Source of the DNA: Paulinella micropora
Taxonomy: Eukaryota; Cercozoa; Imbricatea; Euglyphida
NCBI GenBank assembly: GCA_009731375.1
Contig: BJOX01000044.1
Coordinates: 1,142,796 to 1,206,795, forward strand
Length of the DNA stretch: 64,000 nucleotides
Direction of reading: 5' to 3'
Positions 1 through 53,222 of the stretch are shown here, piece by piece (within the stretch, counting starts at the first letter, position 1; the number at the start of each line of letters is the position of its first letter). The notes below the pieces were generated by a model. The model was not told where the DNA came from, did no database searches, and saw only the letters and a list, made by a program, of their open reading frames with translations. Position numbers and translations under genes: made by a program.

Positions 1-27
1 TCCTCCTCCTCCCCCATTCCTCCGCAG

Positions 28-16918
<16,891 letters not shown>

Positions 16919-18140
16919 GATTGGAGGCCTGTCTCTTTCTCTCTTCTCCCTCCCTGCATCCTACTGCCCATTCCGTCGTCCACTCTCGCATATCTGTGTC
17001 CTGTCCCTGTCACTCATTTTCACCCTCACTCTCCTTTGCATTTGAGGAATTCTGAGTATGAAAGCTCATGAACCCGCAATTTATATGAGGGAAATAGGAC
17101 AAAGATTAGTCCGGCATGGCACGCTATTGTACGCAGCTGATGGTGTGCGCAGGCGCACATGGCTGCTTATATTTTCACACGGACAAGGCTGAGAGTAGTT
17201 GCGCGTTTGAGTGTACACAAAGAGCAATCTGACAATGCATGCTAAATGAAGAAATCTATTGTCCTCTTCTTCATATCGCGCCTTCCTCCTTCCTTTAGCT
17301 TCGACATTCACTTAGTTTTTTTAGGTTTCAAATTTGGCTATATAAATTCTTTCACTTTAATTTTTTCAACGTTAGACAAATATAGGATACACTAAAAATA
17401 CAATCTGATACAAAGAAAATATATCATCACACGTCAATATACTGACTCATATTTTTAAGATATACAAGAAACATCCAACATGAGAAAATCAAGAAAGTTT
17501 ATGATTGAAATGCTCCTGGTTTCATACATGATGTCAATCTTATGATGCATTGCATCTGAAAACTGCTGGGCACTCCTTGATGTTATGATACACTGCATCT
17601 GAAACTCTTAGTTACTTGAACATCGTTTTACATTGTTAACATCCTATCTCTAGAAATTTACTGCATATGTTAATTTTACTGCTCACTCATTGAAGACATT
17701 GTCCGAATGAGGAAGCAAAATATGAATTACGACCGCAATATGCCACCTGAAATTTTGATACAGTGAAGCCTGAGTGTCACCCGGTATCTTCACTTTATCA
17801 GTAATGGAAATACTTTGTCATTTTACTTATCTATCTGACCTAGATTTAGACTAATCAAATGTTTGGAAACAAATTGAATCGACACCGTCAGGCTCTTGAA
17901 TAAAATAGTTAAACAAACTTCACAGATATAACGCCAAGATCAGATTGCATACAATAAATCTGAGTAATCTGAATCAGGATCATGAATATGAAGATGATGA
18001 TGACTCAGTCACCATGCTTTGCAGATATTGAGATTTCACGTAACGGTGGTAATAGACATCAACATTGTCACTTATCAAGAAATAATATTGGAAAATAATG
18101 ATTTAATGGCAGTATAGGAAACATTAATAACAAAAAGTGA
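16919..18140. other. Intergenic AT-rich unique DNA
   Basis: About 1.2 kb without recognisable exons, repeats or elements, AT-rich from about 17320. It lies between the end of the BRCA1/BARD1-type gene and a cluster of mobile-element remnants. Confidence 0.6.
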
Positions 18141-18141
18141 A

Positions 18142-18220
<79 letters not shown>

Positions 18221-18456
18221 GTGCTTCTCAGTCAATGGCGAATGCATTTCTGCACATGCGCCTCCATCGTCTCACCCGCGAGGGGAGTACGAAGATTTGA
18301 CGATAGGCTCTACTGACACCCCCGCAAGGCAGCTCCAAGCCTTCCAGACAGACCAATACTTTCAAAGAAAATATCCTTTGAAAATACTGGCACCGACGGG
18401 AATCGAACTGGCGACAGGTCCCATATTGTATACCTTACCCCTGAGCTACTGAGGCG
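18141..18456 (-). mobile_element. tRNA-derived SINE, copy 2, with (ATT)n tail
   Basis: On the minus strand: GCCTCAGTAGCTCAGGGGTA (box A), GTTCGATTCCCGTCGGTGCC (box B and acceptor side), and then the same body as copy 1 (TCTGGAAG, GCGGGGGTGTCA, GGGTGAGACGATGGAGGCGC). The body ends at 18221 and runs into (ATT)n (18141-18220), which looks like its 3' tail. Confidence 0.85.
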
Positions 18457-18494
18457 ATAATAATAATAATAACTTCTTGAATAATAATAATAAT

Positions 18495-18620
18495 ATTGTT
18501 GACGACGTTCAAGTGGGGAAAAAAAAATATTTTTCAGATTTTAACTTAGTTTTCTGATTTTGGTTGGAATTCGGATTTTGAACTAGTTTTCTGATAATTG
18601 TTGGAATTTAGATTATGAAA
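18495..18620 (+). mobile_element. MITE family D, diverged left end
   Basis: TTGTTGACGACGTTCAAGTG, then poly(A), then repeated GATTTTGGTTGGAATT phrases, as in the complete copies at 45996 and 55743. The right terminus is not clear. Confidence 0.55.
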
Positions 18621-18849
18621 ATTATTAAAATATATTAATATTAATATCCACTGTACTATTATTAATATAAAAAATATTTTCAGCAGAATTTTGAATCTGT
18701 TTGTCACTGTTAATAATATTAACTTGATAATATTAATCATTCATTAATAAAATTGAAATTCAAGTACAGTATTCTTCCGTTGAACTTGATTTTTTTTTTC
18801 AATTGCTGAAGCGAATCAGTTTAATCTGTCAAGGAATACATCGCTGGTA

Positions 18850-19616
18850 CTAAGCTGCTACTTTTTGCAAGTCTGTTGCATTTGCAAATGCTCTGTAAAT
18901 CTCAGCGAGAAAAGTACCATTGCCTCTATATGCTCTCATGAACTGTTTTACATGAGCAAACACGAGCTCGCATGGGTTGAGCTCTGGTGAATATGTACGA
19001 AGGAAGACAAGCTCAATATTCAGTGCTTGAAAGAGAGCTCGTAGGAAGGGTGTGATGGCGTTTGCATGAGTCGCCTCATGGTGAATTTTAGCATTATCTA
19101 AAACCAAAGCATCACCTCGACCCAGAAGACCATTCGCAATCGCATCCAGAATAGCATGCAAAAAGTCGATTGCGTTGTTTGACCCTCTTCGCACAGAGAG
19201 CAGAGCTCCCCCACGAGGATGGGTAAGCGATGTAAGATAGCTCGCAGAAATAGTTTCATCAACATGCTCTGTCATGTCCCTGCCTATTACTACTGGTTCG
19301 CCTGGTGCTGACCTGCAGCCGTGACGATTGTAACAATCAAAATTCCGCAAAGAAACTTCATCAACATATTTCAAGCGAGCAGGATCCTGATCCCCCACCC
19401 AGTCTACAAAAGCCTACATTCGCAAGATGTTTTTCACTGTGTACTTCAAGGGAGACGTCACCGACCCAACTTTAAGTGTGTAGTGAAGCGCCTCCCTGCG
19501 TATGCGCTCGATTCGCTTGATCGATGCTGTGGCGCGACCGCCTTCTAGCCATGCCCAACCAAGCTCGTCTCGAAGAATCCGAACGATAGCGCTATCTTTC
19601 AGCCGGGGATCTGATA
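18850..19616 (-). pseudogene. DDE transposase remnant (IS630/Tc1-mariner superfamily type)
   Basis: The minus strand reads KYVDEVSLRNFD (first Asp), then ISASYLTSLTHPRG, LVLDNAKIHHEATHANA (second Asp with the DNAxxHH signature) and TYSPELNPCELVFAHVK (Pro-rich motif with the final Glu): the DDE catalytic triad in canonical spacing. The same frame continues upstream with helix-like sequence (SAIVRILRDELGWAW...) but is broken by a TAG at 19414-19416, and no start or N-terminal HTH can be closed before the (TATC) array at 19620. I see no clear terminal inverted repeats. It is most likely inactive. Confidence 0.8.
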
Positions 19617-19641
19617 AAAGATAGATAATAGACAGATAGAC

Positions 19642-19695
<54 letters not shown>

Positions 19696-20156
19696 ATAGA
19701 CCGTTAAAAATATAGATAGATAGATAGATAGAGAGAGAGGAGGGGGGGGGGGGGGGGGAGGAAGGGAGGGANNNNNNNNNNNNNNNNNNNNNNNNNNNNN
19801 NNNNNNNNNNNNNNNNNNNNNNNNNNNNNNNNNNNNNNNNNNNNNNNNNNNNNNNNNNNNNNNNNNNNNNNNNNNNNNNNNNNNNNNNNNNNNNNNNNNN
19901 NNNNNNNNNNNNNNNNNNNNNNNNNNNNNNNNNNNNNNNNNNNNNNNNNNNNNNNNNNNNNNNNNNNNNNNNNNNNNNNNNNNNNNNNNNNNNNNNNNNN
20001 NNNNNNNNNNNNNNNNNNNNNNNNNNNNNNNNNNNNNNNNNNNNNNNNNNNNNNNNNNNNNNNNNNNNNNNNNNNNNNNNNNNNNNNNNNNNNNNNNNNN
20101 NNNNNNNNNNNNNNNNNNNNNNNNNNNNNNNNNNNNNNNNNNNNNNNNNNNNNNNN

Positions 20157-20191
<35 letters not shown>

Positions 20192-20303
20192 CGAGAGAGG
20201 AGGGGGGTCAGAATGGTAGGTAGGTAGGTAGGTAGAGAGAGAGCAAGAGAGAGAGCAAGAGAGAGAGCAAGAGAGAGAGCAAGAGAGAGAGAGAGAGAGA
20301 GAG

Positions 20304-20342
<39 letters not shown>

Positions 20343-20414
20343 GAAAGAAAGAAAGAATGAAAGAGAGAGAGAGAGAGAGAGACCGAGATATATGTCAGAT
20401 AGATAGATAGATAG

Positions 20415-20462
<48 letters not shown>

Positions 20463-20525
20463 CGTAGATAGATAGATAGATAGATAGGTAGGTAGGTAGA
20501 TAGGTAGTTAGGTAGGTAGAGAGGT

Positions 20526-20556
<31 letters not shown>

Positions 20557-20557
20557 T

Positions 20558-20618
<61 letters not shown>

Positions 20619-20673
20619 GAATGGTAGGTAGGTACGTAGGTAGGTAGAGAGAGGTAAAGAGAGATAGAAAGAT

Positions 20674-20714
<41 letters not shown>

Positions 20715-20785
20715 CATAGAGAGATAGATAGAGAGATAGAGAGATAAATGGCTAGACAGATAGAAAGAAGACAGAGAGTGTGAGA

Positions 20786-20816
<31 letters not shown>
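19617..20816. repeat. (GATA)n, (GA)n and poly(G) arrays with a 385-nt gap
   Basis: Arrays 19617-19740, a G run and gap (19772-20156), then alternating (GA)n, (GATA)n and (GGTA)n to 20816. The gap begins just after a G homopolymer. Confidence 0.9.
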
Positions 20817-20820
<4 letters not shown>

Positions 20821-21110
20821 CAAGCGAGGAAGCAGCAAGCAAGAGTACTAGCAAGCAAGCAAGCAAGCAAGCAACGCAAGAAAACAAGCAGCAATCAAGC
20901 AAACAAGTAAACAAGAGTTAAAGCAAGCAAGCAAGCAAGCAAGCAAGAGTACTAGCAAGCAAGCAAAAAAGCAAGCAAGCAACTTGGTTGCTTGCTAGTA
21001 CTCTGCTTGCTGACTTGCTTGCTTGCTTAAGCTTGCTTGTGTTGCTTGCTCTTGCTTGCTTGGCAAGCAAGCAGAGTACTAGCAAGCAAGCAAGCAAAAA
21101 CAAGCAGGTT
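20817..21110. repeat. (GCAA)n/(TTGC)n palindromic cluster
   Basis: Runs of GCAA with the phrase GAGTACTAGCAAGCAAGC are followed by their reverse complement (GCTTGCTAGTACTC near 20990) and then by the direct form again (21074). The block could fold into long hairpins. Confidence 0.85.
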
Positions 21111-21446
21111 TTCGTCCGTTCATTTCTTCTGTCCAGTCGTTGTATGTAGTCATGTTTTTTTTCCAGCACGAGTCGAAACTTGAAAAATATGACATATTTT
21201 CCTCTTGTGAACATGTGCATGTTTTTATTAATTACAAAAATGATATTTTACCTCCGGAGGGGTAAATGAAGCCGTACGTTGGCAGGTCCAAGTATCCACG
21301 GAATTGATACGCCCAAAGCTTGGCAATTGCATACATCCGGTCTATAGGTAATTCGCTACAGTCTGACTGTGAGGCCTTGCAGCTGGAACTTGCGTCTAGC
21401 TTCAGTGACTGAACTCGTCTGGCTTTGGGGTGACGTTCACGCGATA
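21111..21446. promoter_or_regulatory. Putative 5' flank of the helicase gene
   Basis: About 330 nt of non-repetitive DNA between the GCAA cluster and the first in-phase ATG. There is no clear TATA box. A short palindrome (ACCTCCGGAGGGGT) lies near 21251. The promoter role is inferred from position only. Confidence 0.3.
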
Positions 21447-45100
<23,654 letters not shown>

Positions 45101-45995
45101 GAACCATTGATTTTTTTTCTGCAGTGCGATTGGACTATGGCTTGTTCCAAAGAAACCGCGTAAAATTCGGGGGCGGGTTTTATTACTTCCCTAGTTAGGA
45201 TAGGCGAATGCAAGGAGCGGATGTCTGGCCTGGTTTGCCAAAAGAGTTGAAAAGACCAAACGATAAGTCGATGTCATTATTATTAATACATATATTAATA
45301 CATAGCTTAGGCAGCGGAGCTTACAATATAAACAACAAACGAAATATTAATATAATACTAACAAAAAATTACGATCATTAAGATTAATACGTATTAATAA
45401 CTTTACAACGCCCCCCCCCCCCCCCCCCCCCCCCCCCNNNNNNNNNNAATATTGTGTTAAACTTTCTTCAAGTTTACACTTCTATTTTTAGTTCCGTTAC
45501 TTCATTTTTTCCGTTTATTACTGTCATAACTTGTAGTTGTTACGTTTTCAACTGCCGTTAACAGATTAATTTATTTCCCTTTAACAGCTAGCTTTCTGGA
45601 AAAAGCTTGACTATTGCCTTTTTTCCCGTATCTGAAACTTTTACTCCTTTGACCGCTTTTTCCGGTCTCCAGTCATAGTTTATTTCCTTTGACAGTGTTT
45701 TCAGATTCCCAGTTAACACCCCAAGTAAAATGATAAAACAAGTCAGATAGGCACGGTTAGTTAAAGTGGTACTAGTTGAATACTTAACATATTTTTCCTT
45801 TATTTTTCTCAGACCAACTTGAACAACTTCAACTGCTACACAACACGTGTAGAACTTGAATTCTATTCGTTAGTTCTCAGAATTTACATTGTTTCGCAAG
45901 GGACAAGTAGTCTATCAAGAAAGCGTACTAAATAAACCGTGGAATTGACCATCCCAGCGTCTCAAGTTTTGGTGCCTTCCGTGTTCTCGGAAGTA
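45101..45995. other. Intergenic AT-rich DNA downstream of the helicase gene
   Basis: Mostly unique AT-rich DNA with a poly(C) run and a 10-N gap (45413-45447). No exon is visible. Confidence 0.6.
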
Positions 45996-46271
45996 TTGCT
46001 GTCGACATTCAAGACGTAAAAAATTATTAAATTTCAGATTTTGTGTCAGATTTCGGATTTTGGTTGGAATTTCGATTTTGTGACAAATTTAAATTTCTCA
46101 AATTAACTGCTATATGCGTCCGCAAAAAAAACGGAAATTTTCGCAAAATATTACAGTTAAATCGAGAAATTTGAATTTTTCATACAAAATCGAAAAAATA
46201 ACTCAAAATCGAAATTCCAATCAAAATCGAAAAAGGCACAATTTTTTTCTCTTGAATGTCGACAGCAGTAT
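45996..46271. mobile_element. MITE family D, complete palindromic copy 1
   Basis: Left end TATTGCTGTCGACATTCAAG and right end CTTGAATGTCGACAGCAGTA are inverted repeats. The interior is a long imperfect palindrome of phrases such as TTTTGGTTGGAATTTCGATT and its complement. No ORF. Confidence 0.85.
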
Positions 46272-46738
46272 GTTGAGATCGAATGACAGCAGTGTGTGTA
46301 TTCATTTGAATGCCGGTTGGTAATTTCCTCACAGGAGGGTAGTCAAGACTTACAATTCGAATTTCCCTTTATTTTCGGAAGAGTCACACTTAGTGTGTGC
46401 TGTGCACAGCTCGAATTGGGGAACACCTACCTGTTTCTGGAAACGCCAACAGCGAGCAAGCTCAAGGTCTGCCATTACACCCACACAGGACAGCTAGTTC
46501 ACCTGACTTTGAGTGGCCGGTCATGGTGACAGTTGTTCATGTTCACCACACGCAGAGAGGCGACTCGTACCATGTATTCAAGTCTCAGTTGTTCAAGTCT
46601 ATTCAAGTCTGTTCAAGTCCCTTGCATACATAGAACAGTCCCTCAAGCAAGCCCCATCGAGTAGCAACCAACCCTAAAGGTCTCCTTTGCAAATTCCAGA
46701 CCTGTTTGCTACATCGTGTGTCTTCTACGTTCAGGTGT

Positions 46739-48787
46739 GACGAAATGAGCCTTCCAGCCTCATTTCCTCGCCCCAATTACGACCTGGTCAGTCAGGAAGT
46801 CTACCACCGAGAGGAATGCCTCAACATCTCTCGTACGCTGCGCACCAACCTCAAGGTCCCCTTCATAGACACCTACAGGAAGGCCCTCAAGGACGGCTCG
46901 GCCAAGAAGCTCTCGCCCTAGAAGGATGGAATCAGTCGCGCCCACTTCATTAAGGTCGCACTAATGACTTTAAATAAGGACCTCTGCCCCCTCTTAGCGA
47001 AAGCAGTAAAGGACGGCCTTCTCAATCTTGAGGAGGAGCCTTTTCTCCCCATGCAGCCCCTTGAGCAGATGGTGGATTATTGGTTGGACCCATCCACTTT
47101 CCACAAGTGGACCGCTTATAGGGTGAGAGAGACCTAGCTATAAGTAGGTACAACGACCTTGCGAAAAAGGTCGGTTGGGTTCTGTCCCCGGACAACGTCC
47201 CCAGCTCCATACGCTACGTGACGATTCCGGCACCAGCGGCCACGGCGGCTCCTACCATGGGCCCAACTCGCCCCCCGCTGGCAGGAGCAACGACTACGAC
47301 TACGACTACGACTACGACTACGACCACTGCTACAGCTACGCAGCGACGATGCCTCCGGCTACGGCGGCAACATCGTCATCGCGCTTCATGGCTGCCCCCG
47401 CCCCGGTAAGGTTCCCCCCAGCTGGCTCCCAACGCTTTGTTGGCCCCATTACAGCCTTCCCAGGTCGACCCTCTCGCCCTTCAGGAAGTAGTTTGGGCCC
47501 CATAGGCGGGTCAAAGGCACAGCGTTCTCTATTTTCCCGACCGAGACCGACTGCTGACGGGGCATTTTCCCCACTAGCATCAGGGTATGGTTCATCCCCG
47601 ACCCCGAGGTTTTCTCAACGGAGCCCAAGCTTCCCGGGATTATTCGCCTCCCCTCCGGACTCCCGGTACGAAGACAGCGGCGCGCTTTTTGTCTCCCCAT
47701 ACGGAAGGGTAGTCGAGGAGGAAGAAGAGTCGAAAGGCACTCTGTTCTCTTTCTCTCCAGAGCGAGGGGCAGAGCCAGCCGACGGCGACAGCCTCCCCCT
47801 ATCCCCCCGAGTCGGGCAGTCCTCAAGCCGACCCCGTTCTGCGCCTCCACGTATCATGACTTTCTCCACAGTTAGGCAATCGCTCCCGCCAGCTGGTGGG
47901 AGCGACGAAGATGGAGAGACCGGGACGGCGGTCGCGGAAACCGCAGCCTCCGCAGCGGTCACGCCAGAGGTAGCCGGAACGGCTCTAGCCAGCCCAGCTG
48001 CCCCGACGATCGAAGCGGAGGAGGACAACCCGTCTGGAAGTAGAGGGACAACTAATGCATCCTCTAGTAGTGGCGAGCAGCCCTCGTCGAGTAGTTCGGA
48101 GCCGTCACGTACCCGGAATGGTATACGCTTTAGTGGCAGCACCGTCCTTATTATGGTTGCGCCATTTGAGTCTGTTAACGAACGGAACCAACGTCGCATG
48201 CGGGAGATCAAAAAGCTTAAGTCGACCATGTATCATTAGGATACACCTTGCGCCTGTTTTTTTCCAATCTTTCCCTTTTTATGACCCAGTCTGAGGCCGA
48301 GATCTTCCTCAACGCGTGGTCTGCAAGAACTTCTTTCAAAGACTCCAACATGAAGTCTCTGCAACTCTTGCCATGGATCTGGCTGGACTACCGAGTAGAC
48401 TCACGATGGAAAATCGACATCGTCTACGACGTTACCAAGCCTTTCGGCCCGAGTTACAGGAATGATATGAAGAGACGGTCGAAAGAGAACTTGGCCAATT
48501 ATATCACGCGTTTACAGAAGCTCTTCAGGCAGCTGCAGAACGAAGGCCTTGTGGCCGAGGAATCCCTTAAGTATGAGGTAGCCCGGCGATGTGTCTCCCC
48601 TATGGAGATACAGCACATAGAGGCCCTGCAGATAGAAAGGAAGAAGCGGGGCATTGCGCCAACACGCACTTTGGAAGAGATGAGGTACCTCATCCTCAAG
48701 GCTAACCCGCGTACCTTGACGGATTGGGACCCCAAGATGATCCTGACGGCACCGGAATCCGACCACGGCCGGCGCCCCCCCTCGTAA
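46739..48787 (+). pseudogene. Gag-like region of the copia element
   Basis: Fragments: a first segment from ATG 46745 that continues past an in-frame TAG (46919-46921) to another TAG near 47134. Then a frame from 47175 with a DYDYDYDYDYD run coded by (ACGACT)n and much low-complexity Ser/Pro. Then 48248-48787 with a helical segment (KENLANYITRLQKLFRQLQ) reminiscent of UBN2-type copia Gag. Relations between the segments are uncertain. Confidence 0.6.
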
Positions 48788-49084
48788 GGAGAGGGCCAGG
48801 GAGAGCACGAGGAAGCCAAGAACCAGATGGCCCCGTGACATCCCCTCGAGTAGTCAGCTGCAGGTCGTGGCGAGGCAAGCTCCGACGTCCCATCAGCAGA
48901 ACAAGTCGAAGTCTGGCCCGGGCCCGGACCAACGCAAGGGCTCTGCTCCTTCGAGTTCGTCCGGCGGGCGTACAACCAAGACTGCACGCTTTTCTGGGGT
49001 TCTGGGGCCAACGCGATCAAGATCGCCAAGCCGGCCCAGTGGACGAAGGACCCCGCCAAGGAGAACCGCGCGCCGCACAACAAG

Positions 49085-49160
49085 AGCTCCGAGCCCTGCG
49101 CCTACTGTCAACACTTCGGCAAGGTCGACAAACCAAATCATACACTCGAAGTTTGTAGGA
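49085..49160 (+). pseudogene. CCHC-like zinc knuckle of the copia element
   Basis: Reads PCAYCQHFGKVDKPNHTLEV followed by C, giving C-x2-C-x10-H-x4-C. This resembles the CX2CX4HX4C nucleocapsid knuckle with a longer middle spacer. Confidence 0.55.
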
Positions 49161-49288
49161 CACGCACGCGCGATCTGGAGAAGGGGCTCAACTCACATTG
49201 GTGCCCCCCGCGGGCCGGGAAGCAACGCGCTGGCCCCGAACAGAAGGATCGACGCGGAAAAGACCGCAAGGAACACAAGGATGCCCCT

Positions 49289-51342
49289 ATGGCGGCGGTG
49301 ATGGCGGCTCAAGCGACGGTAGACGACCCTAACCAGGTAAGCACCCATAATATATTGGACGACGGGACTGACACGGCTCTTGAATGCCGTTATGTCGCTC
49401 CCGTGCGACCTCGTAAGGCAAATGTCCTTCAAGGACGGGTCCTGGCTATTGCCGGACTGGATCAGACCGCCGACAAGGCTATCGACATCTTTGTCATAAT
49501 TAACACTGGATGTAATACCTTGGGGCTGATCCACCCACGCTTGTCCTCCAAGATGGCCTGACTGAAAGGGATTTGCCCATCCTGAGCCCGCACGGCTCAA
49601 GGGATCATAAGGTCAGAGGCATACGTCTCTACATCCAAGTCCTCCCTACAAGAGGCTGGGATGACATTTACCTCTGCACCTCCCAGCATGTTCCCCCGGG
49701 AGCGGATATTCTACTTGGCACTGCCCTTATCATGCAAACCAACATATCCACGGATGCCCTTTTCACCCGTATGGCAGCTGGCCAACAGTGGCCGGCCGTG
49801 CCGACACGGGCGGAGGACGAACAAATCCTCTTGGACGAGTTGGAGATCCTGACCCCGCCCCGACAGCCCAGCGGGACTGTCAATCAGGTTTTGCGAAGCA
49901 GGACAATCCTAAGAGATGGTCCCTGCCACCAAGTGGTCACGCTGATGGACCTCCCCTCGGATGATAACGAGGAGGAAGCCCAAAAGCAAGGCCTTAAGGA
50001 ATGCCCTTTTAGTCTCCTCCCTTTGGTGGCGATCACCACTGACGGAAGTGATGATGAAAAGGAACAGGAACAGAAAAAAGAAAGCGAAGAGAAGACAGAC
50101 GAGACGGAGGAGAAGCAGGAGGACAGTACTGACCGTACATCCCCCACACCGCGACAGACACGATCTCCGACCACAGCGGCACGACTGGACCGTACACCGG
50201 TCTCGGCTTTTCCGATCACGGGTCTTCCCCCAATACGCGAGGAGGAGGATGTGACTCCTCAGGGACCACCGTCACCTAGTGAGACGGCGACGCCAGCCCA
50301 GGCTGATCTTGAAGGAGCCACCGCTTCAAGCTCAAGTTCGAGTTCTTCGAGCTCGGGGCAAAATCACCGGGCCACGCAAGCCCCACACGTGCCTCCCGGA
50401 GGACCATCACCCACTCCCTCCACCGCGTCTCCTAGCGAGTGGGCGCACAAGCCCGGATCGGCCGATACGCCTAGCCGGTTAGGACCCCGGGAGTCTCCCA
50501 TAGAACCTACTTTCTCACCGACAACTCCCGCTTACTCGCCCGCTTTGTCGAACGTCACGTCACCGTCTCTCCCAGACGCCAAGGCACAACCAGGTGCTAG
50601 CGTTACATCGCCCGCTCTCTCGAACGTCACGTCTCCTAGCGCACTACTTTCTCCTCCAAGACCGACTCAGTTGGAGAGGGAGCTTATAGTGATAGATGGC
50701 ACGCCCCCGGCGGCGACATCGTCGTCAGGGACACCGGCGCGCCAAACCGCTACGCCTGTACCCCTATCGCAAGCTAGCTCCTCATCGTCCTCTTTGCCAC
50801 GATTACTTCCGTCCTTAGCCCAGGAATCTCCTATACCAGGAATGCCACAATTTTGGACACAGGGATCACAGCGATCATTGGGATTTTCTCTCATGTCCTG
50901 CCGCTATGGATCAATCTCCCCTAACGCAGCTCGAACCTTCCCACAAGGAGATTCGAATTTGACTAACCTTCAGCTCATGGCGGTCCGAGGCCGCGCTATA
51001 ACGGATACTGGCATGAGACAACTCGACCAGGGAAGACCTACAACTCCACGGAGAGCGGGTCTATCAACCCCGGGTCGAAGAAAAAACATCATGCACCCAG
51101 TAGGACCACGCATGGTTACCCGCACACATGTCGAGTTCGAGAGAGATATGCACCGTGAGGGCAAAAGCATACCAGCTGTCCCGCAAACAGGAGGTGCGGT
51201 TTTGAAGGACGTTTATAATGACAGGAAGTCACTGTTCATTATTCAAAACCCGATTGTCCGCCTACGCCCCTATTGGGAAGATCTCGTCCAATTCGGTCAG
51301 CACATTAAATGCAACCATCGTTGCTACTATTACCTGCCTTAA
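49289..51342 (+). pseudogene. Aspartic protease remnant and long low-complexity spacer
   Basis: The frame 49289-49561 contains FVIINTGCNTLGLIHPRLSS, where the catalytic D-T-G reads N-T-G. After a stop, the next frame (from 49573) supplies the C-terminal flap and ILLGTALI motif typical of retropepsins. About 450 residues of Ser/Pro/Thr-rich sequence follow, with a repeated phrase (SPALSNVTSP twice near 50530-50640). A missing catalytic Asp supports decay. Confidence 0.65.
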
Positions 51343-51349
51343 CTCATCC

Positions 51350-52839
51350 GGGTCCATGGGATCTACGAGGTTTGACAATCCAGGCAATAACACGATAGTG
51401 CGACACCGACTCGAGATCCGCGAGGACGGTGGGTATGAAATCCCGCTTCATGGCGGCCACATACACATAGATCGATGCTTCTCACAGCTCCGTCAATTGA
51501 CAATATATGAGGACATGCACTAACATAGTTACGTAGCCACACGCTTATGCTCGAGCCAGCTGATTAGATCAGTAGCATACGTAGCCCCTAGAGTCCAACA
51601 GGCTAAGGCGTGGGCCCGGATTTCCCTACGCCAGTTGCCGGAAATCATGGCACAACTCAACCAAAGAGACCGAATATTCCTCGACAACAAGGGATATATC
51701 GCGCCTTATATTGGCCCAGGTTACATTGACTGTCAAGTCGTTCAGGCCTTTGTAGGTGTCACTATGAAAACCATGAACGCCTGCCATCAGGAGCGTGACC
51801 CGGGCCTTTCCCAGCCCGAGGATGTCCTCCTGTCGGAATGCACATACAAACCAACCCCCAGGATGATTGGATGTGCATCGAGAAACGCACCGAAGTTGAC
51901 GCGCATCACGATCGCTTTGTCAAAAACCCTGCGGTAACTCACGTGATGAAGGTTAAGGCTCAGCGGGGGAAAGGCGAGAGAGGAAAGAAAGTTATCTTTT
52001 TAGGTTACGAACGTAATACCGGGTATTATCGTGTTTATGATCCCGTCGCGCGCATAATACATGGTAATGTCAGGGATGTTATGTTCGATGTATGGAGACT
52101 GGGCAAGCGAGAGGCTTCCAAAGACCTCGAAGGAACAGCAGAGGAGGGTATGTTTTCGGTCGGATGGAAATCGACCACACCCTCTGCTGTTCTGTCCCCA
52201 GTTAACACACCACCAAAAGAGAATGTTAGCGTTGACGTACCAGTAGCTACACATAGTACATCTACCCCACCTGCCGTAGTTGCTGCTAGCAATAGTGAAA
52301 GTACAGAGAACGCCCCCATTACGTCCATGACACCTCAGAAAGGACCTGAAAGTGATGATGATTCGGTGATCGTTGCTAGCGATAGTGACGAAAACGATGT
52401 CAAAAGTCAAGATTTCAATAATCTCCCTGATCTCATTCCTCCTACTCCGTCTTCACGAGATATAGGGAACATGAATCAGGGGGAGAAAGGTGTCAGAGTA
52501 GCGGGAAAGAGGGGGAGAAAACCTAAACTTAAAGTCATTTTGTCTGGGAGAATCGTCCAGATCCCGGCACGAGCTTTCGGGGAAGAGTGGGCCAAATCCA
52601 CTTATGGAGGTAAGTGGGATTCTACTTTGCGGAAGGGAGTTACTCTTGCCCCGACTGCCCCGGTTGTCAGGAGGAATAAACGGTTCCCAGCCCATCACGT
52701 TAAGTTTGCTGATGGCGTTACGGAGAAGATAATAGATTCTGAAATTTTAAAGTACGAGATTTCAGGGGGAGCAGTCCCCTTCTCTTGTACCGCAGGCTAT
52801 TATCGAATCGGCACGTCACGACCCCAATGTAACCAGTGA
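51350..52839 (+). pseudogene. Integrase C-terminal segment and linker of the copia element
   Basis: The phrase KKVIFLGYERNTGYYRVYDP, then ARIIHGNVRDVMFDV (about 51985-52090), matches the segment that follows the integrase core in copia polyproteins. The HHCC and DDE core motifs are not recognisable upstream, where frames are broken. An acidic, Ser-rich linker to the RT follows. Confidence 0.7.
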
Positions 52840-52846
52840 ATTCGGC

Positions 52847-53065
52847 CATGAGAAGTTCCTAGTTCTTAACTACAATGAGCAATGACTTCAAGCGCTTCGA
52901 TCTCAGCCAATTCTGCTTGCTGTCGCTTGTGTAGTGACTCGTTTGAAAGCTCTCGTCAAGAGCTTTCTAACGAGCTAAGATACGGATTCTGGACGCAAGT
53001 ATTGACTGAGAACGAAGCGCTTAAAGTCATTGCTGATTGCACTCAACAACTAGGAACTTCTCATG
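52847..53065. mobile_element. MITE family C, complete copy nested in the copia element
   Basis: 219 bp bounded by inverted repeats of about 60 bp: left CATGAGAAGTTCCTAGTTCT... CTTCAAGCGCTTCGATCTCA, right GAGAACGAAGCGCTTAAAGT... CTAGGAACTTCTCATG. It interrupts the copia frame between the integrase linker and the RT. Related copies: 58281-58575 (diverged), 6987-7078 and 282-325 (ends only). Confidence 0.88.
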
Positions 53066-53222
53066 CAGAGGGGGAGAGAGTTAGGATAGCTGCGGAAAAG
53101 GACAAACATCCCCCGGGATGGAGGTCTCATGAGCAAGGAAACATTTCTCATGAGAACGTAATCCACGGGAGAACCAGAAATAAACATATCTCCGTCTGTG
53201 CGAAAGAAGAGGGAATCGATTA

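Noticed and set aside
47218-47409. (ACGACT)n DYDYDY frame as a host gene
   Set aside because: It lies within the copia gag region and is best explained as a microsatellite expansion in the element.
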